A stretch of 64,000 bases of DNA from Straminergon stramineum (taxonomy: Eukaryota > Streptophyta > Bryopsida > Hypnales > Calliergonaceae): the NCBI GenBank assembly GCA_963920665.1, contig OY987269.1:17362501-17426500 (forward strand). The letters run 5' to 3'. Positions 1 through 10,630 of this stretch are shown here, piece by piece (position 1 is the first letter of the stretch; every line of letters starts with the position of its first letter). A program made the position numbers and the translations under genes. Under the pieces are notes generated by a model that saw only the letters and a list, made by a program, of their open reading frames with translations, was not told where the DNA came from and made no database searches.

Positions 1-1200
1 ATGATAAATTGCTGCTGCCCGTTCATTCGCGTCAAATTTAAAAAAAATTAAATTAAATAAAAAATTTTGACCTAAAAATTAAATTTTTAAAACAGAAACT
101 TCTGCCTATTCGTTTGGGTCAAAAATAAATAAATAAATTTCTGCCTGTTCATTGGTGTCAAAAAAATTTAAAAATTTAAAATTTAAAACGCTGCCCGGCC
201 TGTCCAAGTCTGCTGGAGTGTCCTCCCCGGTTGGAATTCAACACACAAGTCCTTGGAATTCGTGGTAATGTACTAAGTACTCTCCCTGGTCTGGTCTGGT
301 CAGTCAGGGGTTGCATCACGTTGACAAATTAAGTGCTTTTTTTCTTCTTCTTTTTGAATTTTGACACAAATGAAACATGCTTTTTTCTTTCAAGAATTTT
401 AAATTTAAATTTTAAATTTTTTTTTAAATTCCATTTTAAAGGGAGAAAAAAAGGATGGAAATTTCCACACTGACAATTCAAAAAAAGGATAACTAACGGT
501 GCAACACCATAGCAGCCATCAGTTTGCTTGCTGGGGAAATGAAACCGACCGACCAATGTTTGGGGAGAATCACTGGTTAGTTCATTGTCAGCTGGTGGAA
601 TTGGGGGAAAAAAATTGGTTGCAATTGGAAAATATCTTAAAAGAATTGGTGAAAGCAATATCAGAAATGTCTATTTGGAGTAAAAAATAGAATTTCTTGG
701 TACTTGAAAAATCAGTTCATGTAGGAATTCAAAGAAAATAGTTGGTTAAAATTTGAAAACCATCTAGAATGAATGTTGTTAAATGGATATAAGATTTATT
801 TTTTTCATTGGTAGAGTGACTTACATCCAAGATAGCATGCAAGGGAAGGAAAAACATAATTAGAATCATCCATATATATGTACTTTCATAAATAAAAACA
901 TTAGTAACTTTCATTCAATTATAATTGAATCGAATAATTTTTGGAAAAACATTTGGTCATAATTTTTTCTTAGTCATTTAGTAGCCAATGCCAAAATGAA
1001 GTAAGATTCTAGCAAGAATTTGATAGAAAAAATTTGGGTGATTGACCCCCTTGAGGTGAACCATTATATTACTACTCTCATCACGTATATGTCTTTATGA
1101 CCCCAAGGGATACAATTAATATAAAAAAAATACATAGTTGGTATATAAAGGTGGAATTGAAATTTGATTGGTAATACAATGGTTCACCTTTCGTATGCTA
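1..1200. other. AT-rich intergenic DNA, no gene seen
   Basis: Low-complexity A/T-rich sequence with repeated short phrases such as aaatttaaaattt and gtcaaaaataaata, the latter resembling the A-rich tails of the SINE-like repeats found elsewhere in the window. Open frames here are short, carry homopolymer runs and have no recognisable domain. Confidence 0.5.
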
Positions 1201-1208
1201 AACAACAA

Positions 1209-1604
1209 TGCTAGTACATGAGCGAGTGAGCATGTGAACCTTGAGCATCTCTATAAATAGATATCATATTACTATTGAAGGTGATTATAACATAAACACC
1301 TATAATATAGATAGCTTTAATATAGATACATGTAATTATGGAAGGTTTCTATAACATAAACACCTATAATATAGATAGCTTTAATATAGATACATGTAAT
1401 TATGGAAGGTTTCTATAACATAAACACCTATAATATAGATAGCTTTAATATAGATACATGTAATTATGGAAGGTTTCTATAACATAAACACCTATAATAT
1501 AGATAGCTTTAATATAGATACATGTAATTATGGAAGGTTTCTATAACACATGTATATAGTCTTCTAGGTTCATGGGTTCACTCTTCTAAGCTCACATAAT
1601 AGCA
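1209..1604. mobile_element. Non-autonomous element with TGCTA terminal inverted repeats (copy 1)
   Basis: The left end reads TGCTAGTACATGAGCG and the right end, reverse-complemented, reads TGCTATTATGTGAGC, an imperfect inverted repeat of about 15 bp. The interior holds a 64-bp tandem array and phrases such as tataacataaacacc that recur in the copies at 2490 and 45283. There is no coding potential. I could not identify a clear target-site duplication, so the superfamily is open; hAT-like is one possibility. Confidence 0.5.
1278..1549. repeat. 64-bp tandem repeat, about 4.3 copies
   Basis: The phrase aaggtttctataacataaac begins at 1342, 1406, 1470 and 1534, an exact 64-bp period, preceded by one slightly diverged unit at 1278. 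The middle units look identical by eye, which implies recent expansion. The array lies inside the TGCTA-ended element. Confidence 0.9.
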
Positions 1605-2489
1605 CCCTTTCGTCATGTAGGATCTTCTTTTGTTCAGCTTTTAAAAATCTACATCTATAGTTGAACAATTGTAGCAAATAAGAAAGGTCAAATCTAAGAA
1701 TCTAATTAAAGATAAATGATTTAAAAAACAACCCTTATCAATAAATAATCAAAGGTACATAAGTTACAAGACTTAAAAAAACAAACTTATGCACTAGTGA
1801 CTCTAGCATTGAAAAATACATATCTATGGTGACTTGACTTTGAAATGAAATGATCAACTACCTTTGGATGTTGAACTTGACATACTTGTGCTACACTTGA
1901 AAATTCAACTTGCGAAAGGTCGTTACATTAACTTTGTCACCTCTTTTTTGGCTTCTTCAACCACATTATTTATTGGTATCAATTGCAAAATTTTTTCATT
2001 GTTTTGGTTGTCCAAAGTCCAAGTCCTAATATTTTTTTCTATTCAATGTGATTTTTTGCTTTAAGCCCCAACCCCCCTTCTTCGAGTAGTGTAAACCACT
2101 TTCTAAGCTCAAAAGGAGCTGGGTTAACAATGGATAACTCTACAACATTAATCAATCACTTCTCCCGATTTAGTGGATAAAATTTTAGGTTAAAATACTT
2201 TGCTCTCAAAGCGACCTTTGAAGAGCTAATTGCATTTTAGAGGAAGCTCAACTCCTTGAAAAAAAATCAGTAGATTTTTGTAAGACCATTAATGGAATTG
2301 GCATCTAACCCAAGTCATTTCCTATTTTTTTAAACTTTGTGGAATTAGTTAAGAATTTTTGAAGTTCAAACATAGTGGTCACGAAAAGTGACTACCTCCT
2401 CAAATGTATGCTATTAGCACATTGAAGAAAGCAAAATGTACCTCTGTATTAGTAGTTGTTTTTAGAGTACCCTACCTAATACATGGGAG
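1605..2489. other. Intergenic, no gene seen
   Basis: AT-rich sequence between two TGCTA-ended elements. Short open frames only; none shows a domain, coding bias or splice structure that I can support. Confidence 0.5.
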
Positions 2490-2726
2490 TGCTAGCATGT
2501 GAGTATAGAATCTATGAGCCCATGAATCTAGGAGTCTATATTATAAACACCTTCTACGGTAATAGCTATCTATGTTATAGGTAATTATGTTATAAACTCT
2601 TTCCATGTTGTACTATACCTATATTATAAATATATAGGTTATAAACACCTTCAAATGGTTGTAGGTACATACCTACAACTAGGTTCAAGGCTCGTAGACT
2701 CATAGCTTTACGCTCATGTGCTAGCA
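2490..2726. mobile_element. Non-autonomous element with TGCTA terminal inverted repeats (copy 2)
   Basis: The left end is TGCTAGCATGTGAG and the right end, reverse-complemented, is TGCTAGCACATGAGCG, so 12 of 14 terminal bases pair. The interior repeats the ataaacacctt and tatgttataggtaat phrases of copy 1. It is 237 bp long and non-coding. Confidence 0.55.
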
Positions 2727-3004
2727 TCATTGCCTTATACAATGTAACAATGTAAGCCTCAATCCTTCTTGAAGCAATGTGAACACTTTTAAAGCTTCCA
2801 AGGAGCTGGTTTAACCACGGTTAAGAGCATTGCCACCATTGGGTGCCCAAATCCCTCTAGCAAATTTGGCATGGTGAGCTCCTCAATCAATGGTCTACCT
2901 GAGCAACCAAGACCCCTTTACTAAGGACTAGTGAGTTCAATGCACCACTACTTCATTACTATACTGCAATCTTCAACTATAGTTAATATTTTTCCTATTA
3001 TTGT

Positions 3005-3085
3005 GCTTTTTTTTTAAACAAATGAAAGTGATTTCATTGCAAAAGGTTAAAATACATACCCATTAGCCACAAGCGGCCTAAAGGA
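3005..3085 (-). repeat. SINE-like 3' tail
   Basis: A poly(T) run, then acaaatgaaagtgatttcat, then tgcaaaagg and a short palindromic gccacaagcggcc. The same order recurs near 3944, 8262, 9340, 9566 and 45636 on both strands. The tail-first arrangement indicates a minus-strand retroposon end. Confidence 0.6.
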
Positions 3086-3691
3086 GAGAGCAAACAACAA
3101 ACAAGATGAAAAAGAAGAATGCAGACTCAAAGGATAGAGAGGCCAAATTAACGCCACAAACGCCACACTAGGAGAAGCTAGAGGCCTCCCACTGTCGGCC
3201 GTGGAGCAATGCCCTACCTCTTCAAAGGTACTTCATGGAGCTTGGAACACAAATCTTGCTGCAAGACCTGAATGTTATTGCGCTTTTGAAAGCAATCCTG
3301 AGGTGGGTGATAAGTGCTGGGTGGATTGGGAACTATTTTGTGTGAGTTCAACACACACAAGCTCAAGCCACTACTATGAAAAGAGCAACTCACTCCAAGT
3401 TAAATGCATAATGTTTAGAACTAGGTTAACCCCGAGCTCCATCAAAAATTCCTCCATCCACTCCAAGTTGAAGTAACTTATCACAAGGAAAATGTGGCGA
3501 GCCCAGAGCTTGGAAAACTTTGCCCCAAGTGATGGTGTGGTCTATTTTTGTCCTGAGGCTCGGAGACCGGATCCAGTGGAGTTCTTGCCCAGTATCCTGA
3601 GTAGGAGTGGGCATGCTCTAACTCTATGGCATTAGTCACTCCTCCATTGATAAAATTTCCCCCCACACAAACTGAACCTCACTGAAGTAAA

Positions 3692-3692
3692 A

Positions 3693-3762
<70 letters not shown>

Positions 3763-3796
3763 GTTATTATTATTGTTATTATTATTATTATTATTT
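3692..3796. repeat. (ATT)n microsatellite
   Basis: About 35 ATT units with one or two ATTGTT interruptions. It directly precedes the SINE-like repeat starting near 3944. Confidence 0.95.
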
Positions 3797-3943
3797 CCCC
3801 ATGGAATCCATTTTAGTCAAATTTATATCATTTTACTAAACCCCTGAAATCTTGGCTCCTTATGGAGTAGCAATGGAAGCGACTTTGGGTCCCCCCCCAA
3901 AGCCCTAAGACCCAAGCCCACTGCCCAATTCTCCCAACCATTT

Positions 3944-4022
3944 TTCTTTTTTGAAACAAATGAAATAGAATTACATTGCAAGGGGTGAAATACAAAGCCA
4001 CCAGCCACAAGTGGCTTGGCCA
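3944..4022 (-). repeat. SINE-like 3' tail
   Basis: It carries tttctttttttgaaacaaatg, an attgcaagggg stretch and ccaccagccacaagtggctt, the same order as the other tail copies. It runs without a break into the GC-rich repeat body at 4023-4180, so the two together are probably one longer minus-strand retroposon. Confidence 0.6.
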
Positions 4023-4180
4023 AGGTGAATTGACCCCCTCATTTCCCCGATTGTGGATGGATGGGGGATGAAGGGGGTCAATTCCCTGTCCGTCTCCTGA
4101 CCTCCCTACCTCCCTCCAATGATCCGCCTGCTCCCCTCCGACCTCCTTTCCCGTCCTGCCTTCCGACCTCAACGTGCAAC
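4023..4180 (-). repeat. Body of SINE-like repeat, inverted partner of 5165-5322
   Basis: The C/T-rich sequence with ggtgaattgaccccctcatt and tcaattccctgtccgtctcc reappears in reverse complement at 5165-5322 with many matches. Open frames here are low-complexity and are not considered genes. Confidence 0.6.
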
Positions 4181-5164
4181 TTTCTGCTATTCCGATACGA
4201 TGTCATTTTGTGCTTCTTTGAATACTCCTCACCAGATTTGCTCCAATTGTTTGAGTTTTTGTGTTTCGATGTTTGATTTTCTTCGTTTTGTTGGCACCAA
4301 GGAGAGTGACATTTTTTTACGTTTTTGTGTTTCAATCTTGCTGAAACTCCGTCAAATGTGGATCTGGAGCTCCGTAGAAGTCGGATTTGAAGTTTGAAGT
4401 TTGGAGTCTATGCTGTGACATCGGTGTCTTACAACTGAGAGAGACGATCCCAATTGCTCATGCATCCTCCTGGAAATAAGATATGTGCGCTTAAATGCCT
4501 AAAAATGTGAGTGCTTGAGATTTGGGTCCCTCCCTCCACTTTCTCCATCGCCACTTTCAATCTACATACCTTGAGAAACCCACAAAAAATTCATGCTAAA
4601 GCCTGGCAATTGGAGGTGTGAAAAGAATGTGTGAGTTTTTTTGGAAGCTCATCAATGCTTTGATCCAAAGAAACTTGCATCATTGGATCAGATTTGGTGG
4701 GGTTTGGGTATAGGCTAATGCTTCGAGCATCTTCGGAGATCGCCCTTTTTGGCATGCGTTAGAAATTCTTATAATAAAACAACGAATTCATGGAGTTTGT
4801 CCCAGGTAGGAATCTGTTTCAGAATGGAGAAATGGAGAAAATGAAAACTAATCACAATGTTGAAGTTGTTCTCACTTAATGTAATCGATCTTCAATTAAA
4901 ATATGAGAATACCATATTAAGTTCTATGGCCAAATGCTGAGTATGGTTGTTGTTTTGGAATTTTGCCGAATCTAAACTTTACAAACTCCCACAATTGTGT
5001 GCACCTTAAGCATTGCTACACACATGGTCCTCACAGTTAAAAATTTGCAGACTGTTAGTTGTGGCATTAGAGAAACCACAGACTCCAATTCGAAAATTTC
5101 AAGGTTTTGAAGAGAAACACTGCACAAATTGAATATAACGTCCTTCAAATCACAGAATTCCACG

Positions 5165-5322
5165 CTGGAGTTTGAAATTGAGAAGGTCGCACGGGAACGG
5201 GGAGGAGGTTGAAGAGGAGCAGGGAGGTCGGGAAACGGACAGGGAATTGGGCCCCCTCATCCCCCATTCCCCATCCATCCCCAATCAGGGCAATGAGGGG
5301 GTCAATTCACCCTGGCCCAAGT
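5165..5322 (+). repeat. Body of SINE-like repeat, inverted partner of 4023-4180
   Basis: This is the reverse complement of 4023-4180, with the same order of motifs (ggaggtcgggaaacggacag, gggccccctcatcccccatt, gggtcaattcaccctggccc) followed by a gtggcctggtgg motif like the hairpin of the tail copies. The pair encloses about 1 kb of unrelated DNA. Confidence 0.6.
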
Positions 5323-5479
5323 GGCCTGGTGGGCAGGACAAGGAATTCTCCCAACCCTGACTTCCCCAAGACTTGCGCACCACTCCCACAGTCCTAACTT
5401 ACCACAGGCCTCAAGTCATCGTACCCTGACCAATGAGGATTGGATTTTTATTTTTATTTTTATTTTATTTTGGACACAA

Positions 5480-8260
5480 AGAAGATGCAGGGTTACTATT
5501 TTCAGGGTTGGATGGGTTTTTTTTCATTTTCATTTATTTTTTCTTTGAAACACTCAGGGTTGGATTTTCAAAGCCTGGCCACTGAAGTTGTTTGTACGAT
5601 ATTATATACTCTTTTTTTCCTTTCTTTTTACTCAAATAAAACGGAATTTCATTCCAATGTATATATATTCGAATTTCTGAAGATAGGACTTCCCCAAACA
5701 CTCCAGCCCAATTTCATCTTTTCTGCAAATGTCAACCCTTCAGTTGTGTTGGGCTGGGCAGGGCAGGGCTTGGCTTGGCTTGCAATGGGGTACTTCCCCA
5801 CTCCCCACTGGACACGGGGGAAGCCAGGATTGGCTCATTCTCCGCCCTATTGGGAATCAACGAAATTCATCGTAACCCAGGAGCGACACTTTTCATGATT
5901 TTCAAAAATTTAATTATTAAATTATTATTATTATTATTTTGTGAAACACAGGGACAATTATTATTGTTCAATTTTTTGGAGACAGTACCCCATTGTACAG
6001 TAAAGGATATGGAAATTTCTTTGCCACTTTTCATGAATTCTTATTCTCTAATATCACACCCTTAGTAAGAAACCGAATCAACAGATGTATCTGGTCGAAA
6101 ACTGAGTCAATCAGTCACGCTCTCTTTCAATTCTCAATAACTTGAAGTTTTTGTTTTTTTTATTTTTTTAAAGTTAGTCCAGCGTTATTAGGGCATTTTC
6201 TTAGTAGAGCGTTACCCGGAATTTTCTTCCGATTCCCATATTCAACCGTAGGACTTTGATTATTGCTGTCTGTTTGTGCTATTTTCAGAAATTTTGTTTG
6301 AAATTTTGACCGTTTTGATCCTTTACTTCCGTCCAAGTCCAACTAAGTTACTGTAGTAATTTTCCCATTTTGACCTGCTCATGCAGTGTGCAATTTATTC
6401 CCAACCCATTTTTTCAGGAACGTTGGTCAAGTTCGGAAAAAGAAGAAGAAAAAGGGACTACCTTAACTTACTTCAAATGTAATGAATAGAAATTAAGAAG
6501 TTGGAGGAGCATGAAAGGATCTGATACCACCCTCTTTGATCAAATTTGCAACCCAAATTACTTTTTACAAGGCCACTATTTCACAAGTAATGAAGATTAA
6601 TACTAGTTTGTCCCAATTTACAATGTTACAAAAATTTGACACATATTATTATTGAGTCAAAGTGCATTTTCGGTGGCTTCATTGCGAGCTTTAACCCAAT
6701 AAATGCCACATTTAACTACTTTTGGACTATTTAGTGAATTCTAGACTAAACATCTAGAGATCTCCAAATAATTACATTGTGGTATCCCATGATGTTGGTA
6801 TAGATCTTTGGATGTTTAGTATTGATATCTTCAGTTGATGTTTTGCATAGATCTCCCAATGTTTTGGATTCTTCCCTTATGATCATTTTTTTTCTCTTGA
6901 TGACCATTATTAATTTTGGACTTTCAAAAGTCCAGAAGTAATTAAATATGGCATATAACATCCAAAAGTTCATATGTTGAGTGGTAATAACTTAGATAGA
7001 ATTCAAGTTCATAGATTCGGAGTTCCATAAGTGTTGACACATTTGTAAGGTGTTTTGTTTTGTGAGGGGCTTCTTCTTTCAACCCAATTTTCTTTCAACT
7101 TGCATTTTTTCAACTTGCGTCATGGTAAGTTATTCAAATTTTAGTCTCGTCTTCACAGTCAACTTGTGAAGAATTTCATGATGCCTCCAACTGAAGGCCA
7201 TAATGCAATGGATGTGTGAATCACTGTCACCGTCCCGTATCTGCATAATGGATGAATGTTTTCCGTCCTCACATTGACAGGACAATGGATGTTTTTCATC
7301 CTCACATGGGACCATAGTGGATGACTGGATGTGCAGGAGTGCAGTTCCAGACTTGGTATTATTTTCCAGGCAGGTGACAGTCGTTGGGGTGAATCAATGT
7401 TGTAGTCAACAAGCTGGTCAACGGAGCGGTCAACTTGCAAAGACTTGATTCAGTTGAATTCCTGCGTGTGTGATAAAAATTAATAGGAAAATAAAATTAT
7501 TCCATTTCGCCCACTCAGGCACTTGATTTTTCTCTTTTCTTTTTTAAGAAATGGAGACAGGCACTTGATTTTGATGAAACTGTGCCATCTGTCATTTCTA
7601 TCCAAAAAGTAAAATAAAATAAAACTGTGGGATCTGTCATTTGTTTCCCCTAAAAAACTATAAAAAAAAATAAACTGTGTAAAGATCTGATCTGACAAAG
7701 AAAGTCAAAGTCCTCAGGCTGTCCTTGTTTTCTTCTTCTGCAGTAGTTACTGAAATATACCTTCCACCTCCTTGACTTTGAAACACATGCTGTCATGTGA
7801 CCTTCTCTGGCTCATGAGCTTTAAGTTCAAACTTTAAGTTATTTCAGTTCAATTCATGTGACTTGGTTGCGTAGAAAGGGGGCTGCTGCTGCTGCTGCAT
7901 ACTTTACTTGCAGTTATGACTTATGATCTGTGTTGTCAAGTATTCCGTGTACTGTACTCCATTCCCGCATTCTTCAAGGATCTGACGGGTGTTTTTTTTG
8001 ATAGTCAACACACGAAGATAACACCCGTTCAAACTCTTGTTCAATGGGGTGTCTGGATTTCACGTTCCTTTCAATTCACAGGAGAGATTTACATGAGAAA
8101 CCTTGAGTAAGCAGAAATTCATGAAAGAAAGCAATACAGTATCAGTGACATATCGACTTAAACTTTCCTTGGCCATAGTAAGTTATAACAGTACCTATTA
8201 ATTATATAGCTAAGAGACTGAATTCATTTTCGGGGGAGATCCGGCCAATTCTTCACATTC
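5480..8260. other. Intergenic, no gene seen
   Basis: AT-rich DNA with fragments resembling the SINE-like tail (5615-5670, 5920-5990). The longest frames are T-rich artefacts. No splice-coherent exon set, tRNA or rRNA was recognised by eye. Confidence 0.4.
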
Positions 8261-8261
8261 T

Positions 8262-8375
8262 TTTTTTAAAAAGAAATTTGGAAACAAATGGAGACTAATA
8301 AATTTCATTGCAATGGAGAGATACAGTAAAGTACAGTAGAGTACATACCCACCAGCCACAGGTGGCCTGGCAACC
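8262..8375 (-). repeat. SINE-like 3' tail
   Basis: A poly(T) run, aaacaaatggagactaataa, atttcattgcaatggagag, then the palindromic ccaccagccacaggtggcct. It is the same arrangement as at 3944. Confidence 0.65.
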
Positions 8376-8885
8376 TGACCTGCCACTAGCGAACAAATTC
8401 TTCGCCTTTCGGGCAAATAGAGACAGACTGCTGAAGCTCACTCGGGCAACAACAATACTGTTCCCGAGACTAAAGGATTTCTTTATTAATAATGTTATCG
8501 ACCTGCTCCGCCTTGAATGAATCCTTGATTGCCAATGTTGTCAGGGCATCCAGACTCTTTACAGCCTTTTGAACACCAATTCCCAACTGGACTGGACTGG
8601 ACTACTGGACTGTTCGAAGCTCGCTGCATAAGTGCGTTGACAGTTGAAGGGCTTTAAGATATTCCCATTGCAGCAGTCCGTCGGTCCGTTCCAGCTCCTC
8701 GATCAGTCCTCACTCAGTGCCGCTTTCTTTTTCTCTTTTAGTCAAACCTTTAGGCTTTGCTTCAGTCCTCTTTGCTTTCTTGCTCAGGGTTGGTAGTGGA
8801 TATATCATTGATCGAATAAGCTTACGACCTCCGATCCCTTTTACGTGGAACTGATCGAATGTCACCCAGTTGATTCATTGATTCC

Positions 8886-8990
8886 CTGAGAGGAGCGGAG
8901 CCGCAGACAGACGGACGCGCGGACGGACACCCACACAGACAGACGTACACACACAGAGAGACAGACAGAGAGAGAGAGACACACGGTGTG
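8886..8990. repeat. GC-rich gacggac / (ACAG)n simple repeat
   Basis: Runs of acagacggacgcgcggacgg, cacacagacagacg and agagagacagacagagagag form a low-complexity patch, strikingly GC-rich compared with its surroundings. No gene is implied. Confidence 0.7.
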
Positions 8991-9111
8991 TAAAAACGAT
9001 GTCAATGCGTCCGAATTTCAGATGCTTCAATGCGTCTTTTTTCAGGGTAGCTTATATAGTTGACCTGCAGTGTAAACATACCAATTGGAGCTGTGGCTGG
9101 GGGGTGTTGTA

Positions 9112-9165
9112 GTTTATCTTTTGCAATGAAATTTCGTTTCATTTGTGTCAAAAACAAACAAAACA
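9112..9165 (+). repeat. SINE-like 3' tail
   Basis: Reads ttgcaatgaaatttcgtttc then atttgtgtcaaaaacaaaca: the family's terminal phrase followed by an A-rich tail, on the plus strand. Confidence 0.65.
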
Positions 9166-9339
9166 AACAAAACAACAAAAACAACGAACACATTGAAGCA
9201 GGAAGCATCTGAGCAGCAAGGTTCTTATCCTCCTAGCTATAAACTTGGTATCGGAAGAGGCAGGAGGCCGCCTCATTTTAATTTCTTTCCCAGCATGAAC
9301 TTCTGCGACACCGTGTGAATAAACTATCAATTTTTGGCT

Positions 9340-9416
9340 AATTCATTTAAAGAAATGAAACAGAATTTACTTGCAAAAGAAAGGGATAGAACCGCCAGCC
9401 ACAGGTGGCCTGGCGG
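9340..9416 (-). repeat. SINE-like 3' tail
   Basis: Contains aaagaaatgaaacagaattt, acttgcaaaag and the palindromic ccagccacaggtggcctgg. It is oriented opposite to the copies at 9112 and 9566. Confidence 0.6.
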
Positions 9417-9565
9417 AGTGAGACAAGGAACTATCAATTCGTTCTTTCAAAGTGATTATACATGTATACCAAAAATCAACCCTAGGCACATAATGTGCAC
9501 GTTTGAGGCAATAAGAGTTGGTTTTTGCAAACATGGTTGCAAGTGTGGTCTGTTTGTAGTTCTCT

Positions 9566-9652
9566 GTTTTCCCACCAGGGCACTTGTGACTGGCGGTCCC
9601 GTATTTTGCCCCTTCAATGAAATTTCCGTTTCATTTGTTTCAAAAAAAAAAC
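9566..9652 (+). repeat. SINE-like 3' tail
   Basis: Contains ccaccagggcacttgtgact, ggcggtcccgtattttgccc, tcaatgaaatttccgtttca and tttgtttc followed by a ten-base A run. It is a near-complete plus-strand tail. Confidence 0.65.
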
Positions 9653-10155
9653 CAGACGTGGTTGCAACTAACTTAGGTGCAGCTACCTTATCAATGGAAG
9701 GTTACTACCGGAGCCTCAGCTTCCATAGTCCAGCATATTCAAATTGCACCCCAATAGATTTCCATTTTGCCATTAGTAATTCATAAAATTGTGAATTGTT
9801 TTGGTTCACTAGAGGAAACATGGGTCTGCATAGACTGGGAAATAGACCCACAACGAGGCCCTCAACTTCTCTAATTGGTCTGCAAATTGTGGGTGCGGAA
9901 GACCAATGGGCCATGTTTCTACAAAATGTTACAAATTGCAAGTCATAAATCTACTGGTAAGCTTGCACATACTGTGAGATGAAAAAATGAAATGAACTTG
10001 TGGGTCAAAAAGAATATTGCCTACCAATTTCAAGGTTACCATGAAATCCTCAGTCATGTGTAAACTTAAAGGAAAGAGATGAACATTCTATGAGAAGAAA
10101 GAGCTTTCATCACTCAAGGATGAGCTACACTGATTTATCCTATTAGTCAAAATTA

Positions 10156-10628
10156 AGGTAAAGCAGCCCATTGTGGTCAGAATTAGGAGTTTGGCCTCAT
10201 GATGTTGCTGAAATTTTTCAATTTTTTCCCCAGACAAAGACAAGTGTGAGAATTAGTGAGAGCAATTGAAATTGTATTTTTTTTTGACAAAGTATGAATT
10301 TGCTATAAAGTTTTGAAGTGTTCAATGCATCATGGTCCAAAAGAGTCTGTAGACTACCCCAGAGCCAACAAAATCAGAATCCATGATGCTCATCTTCTTT
10401 ACCTAAAGTAGTCATAATATTCTCTAAAATGGAAGGCCTAAAAGGTTCATTCTTAGAATGAATTCACACTAAAAAGTTGGAGGTTCCTAATGGAGTCACT
10501 AATCACTCCATTACTGTCATGTAAGACATGCATTGTGGCTCAAATCTCACATACTGAAAAAACTCATAATGGGATCATTCCTTAGGTGACCACCATGGGC
10601 CATCTGACCACAATGGGCTGCTTTACCT
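10156..10628. mobile_element. AGGTAA-family non-autonomous element, TA flanks (copy 1)
   Basis: The ends AGGTAAAGCAGCCCATTGTG are inverted repeats of each other for at least 25 bp without a mismatch. Both sides are flanked by TA (10154-10155 and 10629-10630), the target used by Tc1/mariner-type elements. The element is 473 bp, non-coding, and shares internal sequence (gagaatt...gcaattgaaatt; gtctgtagactacccca) with copies at 28989, 43269 and 57608. Confidence 0.8.
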
Positions 10629-10630
10629 TA

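Noticed and set aside
1278..1549. The 64-bp array considered as a CRISPR-like array
   Set aside because: The repeats are contiguous with no unique spacers, and the genome is eukaryotic.
2818..3432. ggttaaccac / aggttaacccc phrases as further TTAA/CCC element ends
   Set aside because: No matching inverted end or family interior nearby; single occurrences of TTAACC are expected by chance.
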